From: Longimicrobium sp.
GTDB taxonomy: Bacteria > Gemmatimonadota > Gemmatimonadetes > Longimicrobiales > Longimicrobiaceae
NCBI GenBank assembly: GCA_036389135.1
Contig: DASVQP010000032.1
Location: forward strand, 1 to 64,000
Direction of reading: 5' to 3'
Length of the DNA stretch: 64,000 nt
The notes under the pieces are model-generated. The model did not search any database. It worked only from the letters and a program-made list of their open reading frames with translations, and had not been told where the DNA came from. Shown in pieces: positions 61,781-64,000 of this stretch (position 1 is its first letter; each line of letters starts with the position of its first letter). The position numbers and the translations under genes are program-made.

Positions 61781-64000
61781 ATGTCTCCCACCTCGTTCGC
61801 CCGCTCGGCTCGCCTCGGCCTTCTGGCCGCCATCGCTCCCGCCGGCCTCGCCGCACAGAGCATCGCCATGGCGGAGAACGGCGGCACCAGCGCCCCCGCG
61901 CCCCGCGCCGCCCTCACCGCCGAGGCCGTGCCCGGCGCCGCCTACCGCGCCGGCCGTGTGCAGCGGATGGTGCTGGGGACGGGGTACCGCACGCTGTGGG
62001 CGACGCCGGCCTCGGTCGAGGTGCTGGACGTCGCGAGCTACGCCGGCGGCCTGACCCCCACCCGCACCGGCGGCGACTTCAGCACCCGCTCGCTCCGCTT
62101 CCGCGGCGCGGACGGGCTGGAGTACGTCTTCCGCCCGGTGGACAAGGACGTGACGCAGGGGCTCCACCCCCACCTCAAGAACACGATGGTGGATCGCGTG
62201 GTGCAGGACCAGGTGAGCGTGGCGCTTCCGGGCGCGGTGCTCGTCGCCTCCGCCCTGCAGACGGCCGCCGGGGTGCGGCACGCGCCGCCGCGGCTGGTGG
62301 TGCTGCCGGACGACGCGTCGCTGGGTGCCTTCCGCGCGGAGTTCGCGGGGCGGCTGGGGACCATCGAGGAGCGGCCGGGCGACACCTTCGGGGGCGCCGC
62401 GGCGGTGGAAGCGACGGAGGAGATGCTGTCGGCGCTCGCCACCGGCCCCGCCCACCGCGCGGACGCCGAGGCCTACCTCAACGCCCGCCTGCTGGACGTG
62501 GTGATGGGGGACTGGGACCGGCACGACGGCCAGTGGCGCTGGGCCCGCTTCGACCGCGGCGGCACGCAGCTGTGGACCCCCATCGCCCGCGACCGTGACA
62601 ACGCCTTCTCGCGCCACGGCGGCCTGGTGGCCACGTTTGGCCGCGGCATGATGCCCAAGCTGGTGACCTTTGACAGCACGATGGCGGGGCTGCGCGGCCT
62701 CACGGACAACGCGCAGCACCTCGACCGTCAGCTCCTCTCCGGGCTCTCCAAGGAGACGTGGGACGCGACGGTCCGCTCGCTCCAGGCGCGCCTGACCGAC
62801 GCCGCCATCGACGAGGCGGTGCGCCGCCTTCCGGGCGAGCACTACTCGCGGGCCGGCGCCACGCTGGCGTACACCCTCCGCGCCCGCCGCGACCAGCTGC
62901 CGACCGTGGCGGACGCCTTCTACCGCCAGCTCGCCGAAGTGGTCGACGTGCACGCCACCGACGCCTCGGAGCGCGTCACGGTGGAGCGCATGGCGGACGG
63001 CGCCGTGCTGGTGAAGGTGGCCCCGCGCACCGGTGGCGAGCCCACCTTCAGCCGCCGCTTCGCCCACGGCGAGACGCGCGAGATCCGCATCCACCTGGCC
63101 GGCGGCGACGACGCGGCCATCGTGACCGGCGCGGCCCCCATCACCCCGCTGGTGCGCGTCATCGGCGGCGCGGGCGACGACACGCTGCGCGACGAGTCGC
63201 CGGCCGCCGCGGGGCGCCGCACCGTCTTCCACGACAGCGAGGGCACCAACGCCATCGCGGCGGGGACCGGCGCCCGGGTGGACACGCGGGCGTACACCAG
63301 GCCGGTCCGCGCCCGCTCCTTCGACAACCCGGAGGCGGAGCAGGACCGCGGCACCACCCGCTCCTTCGGCCCGCACCTCGGCTACACGGCGGACGCCGGC
63401 CCCATCGTGGGCGGCGCCATGACCTGGACGACCCGCGGCTTCCGCCGCGAGGGCTTCGCGCAGCGCCAGCGGATCCGCGCCGAGTTCGCGCCGATGCAGA
63501 CCGGCTTCGCGCTCGACGTGCAGCACATCGGCCGCGGCATGGACGGCACCTCGCTCCTGGTGCACGCCCGCGCCTCGCAGATCGACCCCTTCCGCTTCCA
63601 CGGCTTCGGCAACGAGACCGCCAACGACGGCCCGCGCGACCGCTACCTGGTGGACCAGACGGTGGTGACGCTGGAGTCGGAGGTCGGGAAGGAGCTGGGC
63701 TCGGGGCTGCGGCTGGGTGTGGGCCCGGCGGTGCGCTACCGCAGCGCCAGCGCGGACGAGGACACCCCCTTCTTCATCGTGGCGCCGCTGGGCACGGACG
63801 CCTACACCACCGCCGGCCTGCGCTCCACCATGGAGTGGGACGGGCGCGACGCGGCGGCCTTCCCCACGCGCGGCGGCTGGGCGCGGGTGACGGCCGAGGG
63901 GCACCGCGGGATGGGTGGTGACGTGGGCGGCTTTGGGCGGGCGCGCGGCGAGGGCGCGGCGTACCTGCCGGTGATCCGCGGCACCACGCTGGCGATGCGT
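61781..64000 (+). CDS. Outer-membrane protein with a kinase-like N-terminal region (3' end beyond the window)
   Basis: At least 740 residues; no stop before the window ends. ATG follows AAGGACGCGAACC. Signal peptide (ARLGLLAAIAPAGLAA). Residues 100-300 look like a HipA/FAM20-type kinase fold: SLRFRGADGLEYVFRPVDKD, then G243-DWDRH-248 in DVVMGDWDRHDGQWRW, and RDRDNAF with D271/D273. From about 530 it becomes beta-strand-rich (FAPMQTGFALDVQHIG; GLRLGVGPAVRYRSASAD), as in BamA/D15-type barrels. Confidence 0.8.
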   Translation, partial: MSPTSFARSARLGLLAAIAPAGLAAQSIAMAENGGTSAPAPRAALTAEAVPGAAYRAGRVQRMVLGTGYRTLWATPASVEVLDVASYAGGLTPTRTGGDFSTRSLRFRGADGLEYVFRPVDKDVTQGLHPHLKNTMVDRVVQDQVSVALPGAVLVASALQTAAGVRHAPPRLVVLPDDASLGAFRAEFAGRLGTIEERPGDTFGGAAAVEATEEMLSALATGPAHRADAEAYLNARLLDVVMGDWDRHDGQWRWARFDRGGTQLWTPIARDRDNAFSRHGGLVATFGRGMMPKLVTFDSTMAGLRGLTDNAQHLDRQLLSGLSKETWDATVRSLQARLTDAAIDEAVRRLPGEHYSRAGATLAYTLRARRDQLPTVADAFYRQLAEVVDVHATDASERVTVERMADGAVLVKVAPRTGGEPTFSRRFAHGETREIRIHLAGGDDAAIVTGAAPITPLVRVIGGAGDDTLRDESPAAAGRRTVFHDSEGTNAIAAGTGARVDTRAYTRPVRARSFDNPEAEQDRGTTRSFGPHLGYTADAGPIVGGAMTWTTRGFRREGFAQRQRIRAEFAPMQTGFALDVQHIGRGMDGTSLLVHARASQIDPFRFHGFGNETANDGPRDRYLVDQTVVTLESEVGKELGSGLRLGVGPAVRYRSASADEDTPFFIVAPLGTDAYTTAGLRSTMEWDGRDAAAFPTRGGWARVTAEGHRGMGGDVGGFGRARGEGAAYLPVIRGTTLAMR

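Noticed and set aside
61676-63904. 742-residue minus-strand open frame at the right end
   Set aside because: The plus strand encodes a protein with signal peptide, ribosome-binding site and barrel-like strands; the minus frame is its shadow.

Overview
The window is high-GC, densely coded bacterial chromosome on both strands, with no rRNA, CRISPR array, intact insertion sequence or plasmid origin. Several traits recur in Gemmatimonadota of the Longimicrobium type: PadR-controlled FtsX-like permeases of the acidobacterial (ADOP) kind, many secreted enzymes and lipoproteins, a DciA-gyrB pair, and short hairpin repeats with CACAGAG-type arms between genes. That placement is inference from gene content and style, not from a marker comparison.

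Layout. 1-5.6 kb: the end of a truncated ORF, secreted/lipoprotein genes with a frameshifted remnant, a HicB-like protein and malic enzyme (maeB). 5.7-14.1 kb (mostly minus): an ADOP permease, a Tat-exported tyrosinase, a three-gene cluster led by a D-amino-acid-oxidase-like protein, a ParD antitoxin with a frameshifted ParE, then a fructosamine-kinase-like gene and a low-Mr tyrosine phosphatase. 14.2-24.5 kb (plus): lipoprotein, dciA, gyrB, an abiEi gene whose toxin partner seems replaced by msrB, an S9 peptidase, and padR with its ADOP permease. 24.6-36.2 kb: small hypothetical genes, a beta-propeller protein, initiator tRNA-fMet, erythromycin-esterase-like protein, HNH nuclease, higBA, an Smr-like gene, thymidine kinase, an AraC-type regulator and a VOC protein. 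36.2-50.4 kb: NYN nuclease, SpoIID-like protein, hydrolase, M20 peptidase, an outer-membrane barrel protein, a three-gene cyanophycin-synthetase operon, a SufS-like protein lacking the catalytic cysteine, a DHFR/RibD-type protein and arginase. 50.5-64 kb: a nucleotidyltransferase/winged-helix pair, glycogen debranching enzyme, a PAS protein, a THUMP-like methyltransferase, a four-gene redox operon divergent from an HxlR regulator, a tandem-cupredoxin lipoprotein and an outer-membrane protein that runs off the window.

How genes work together. Cyanophycin synthetase (Asp/Arg polymer) is translationally coupled to an M14 metallopeptidase and lies 2.5 kb from arginase, which suggests a nitrogen-storage theme. 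Toxin-antitoxin-type modules are common (HicB-like, ParDE, AbiE, HigBA, NTase/wHTH), and at least two are decayed or rewired. The most striking case is the AbiE locus: the antitoxin gene and a two-tier operator are intact, but the second cistron starts like an AbiEii toxin and continues as MsrB. This would place a methionine-sulfoxide repair enzyme under a toxin-antitoxin repressor.
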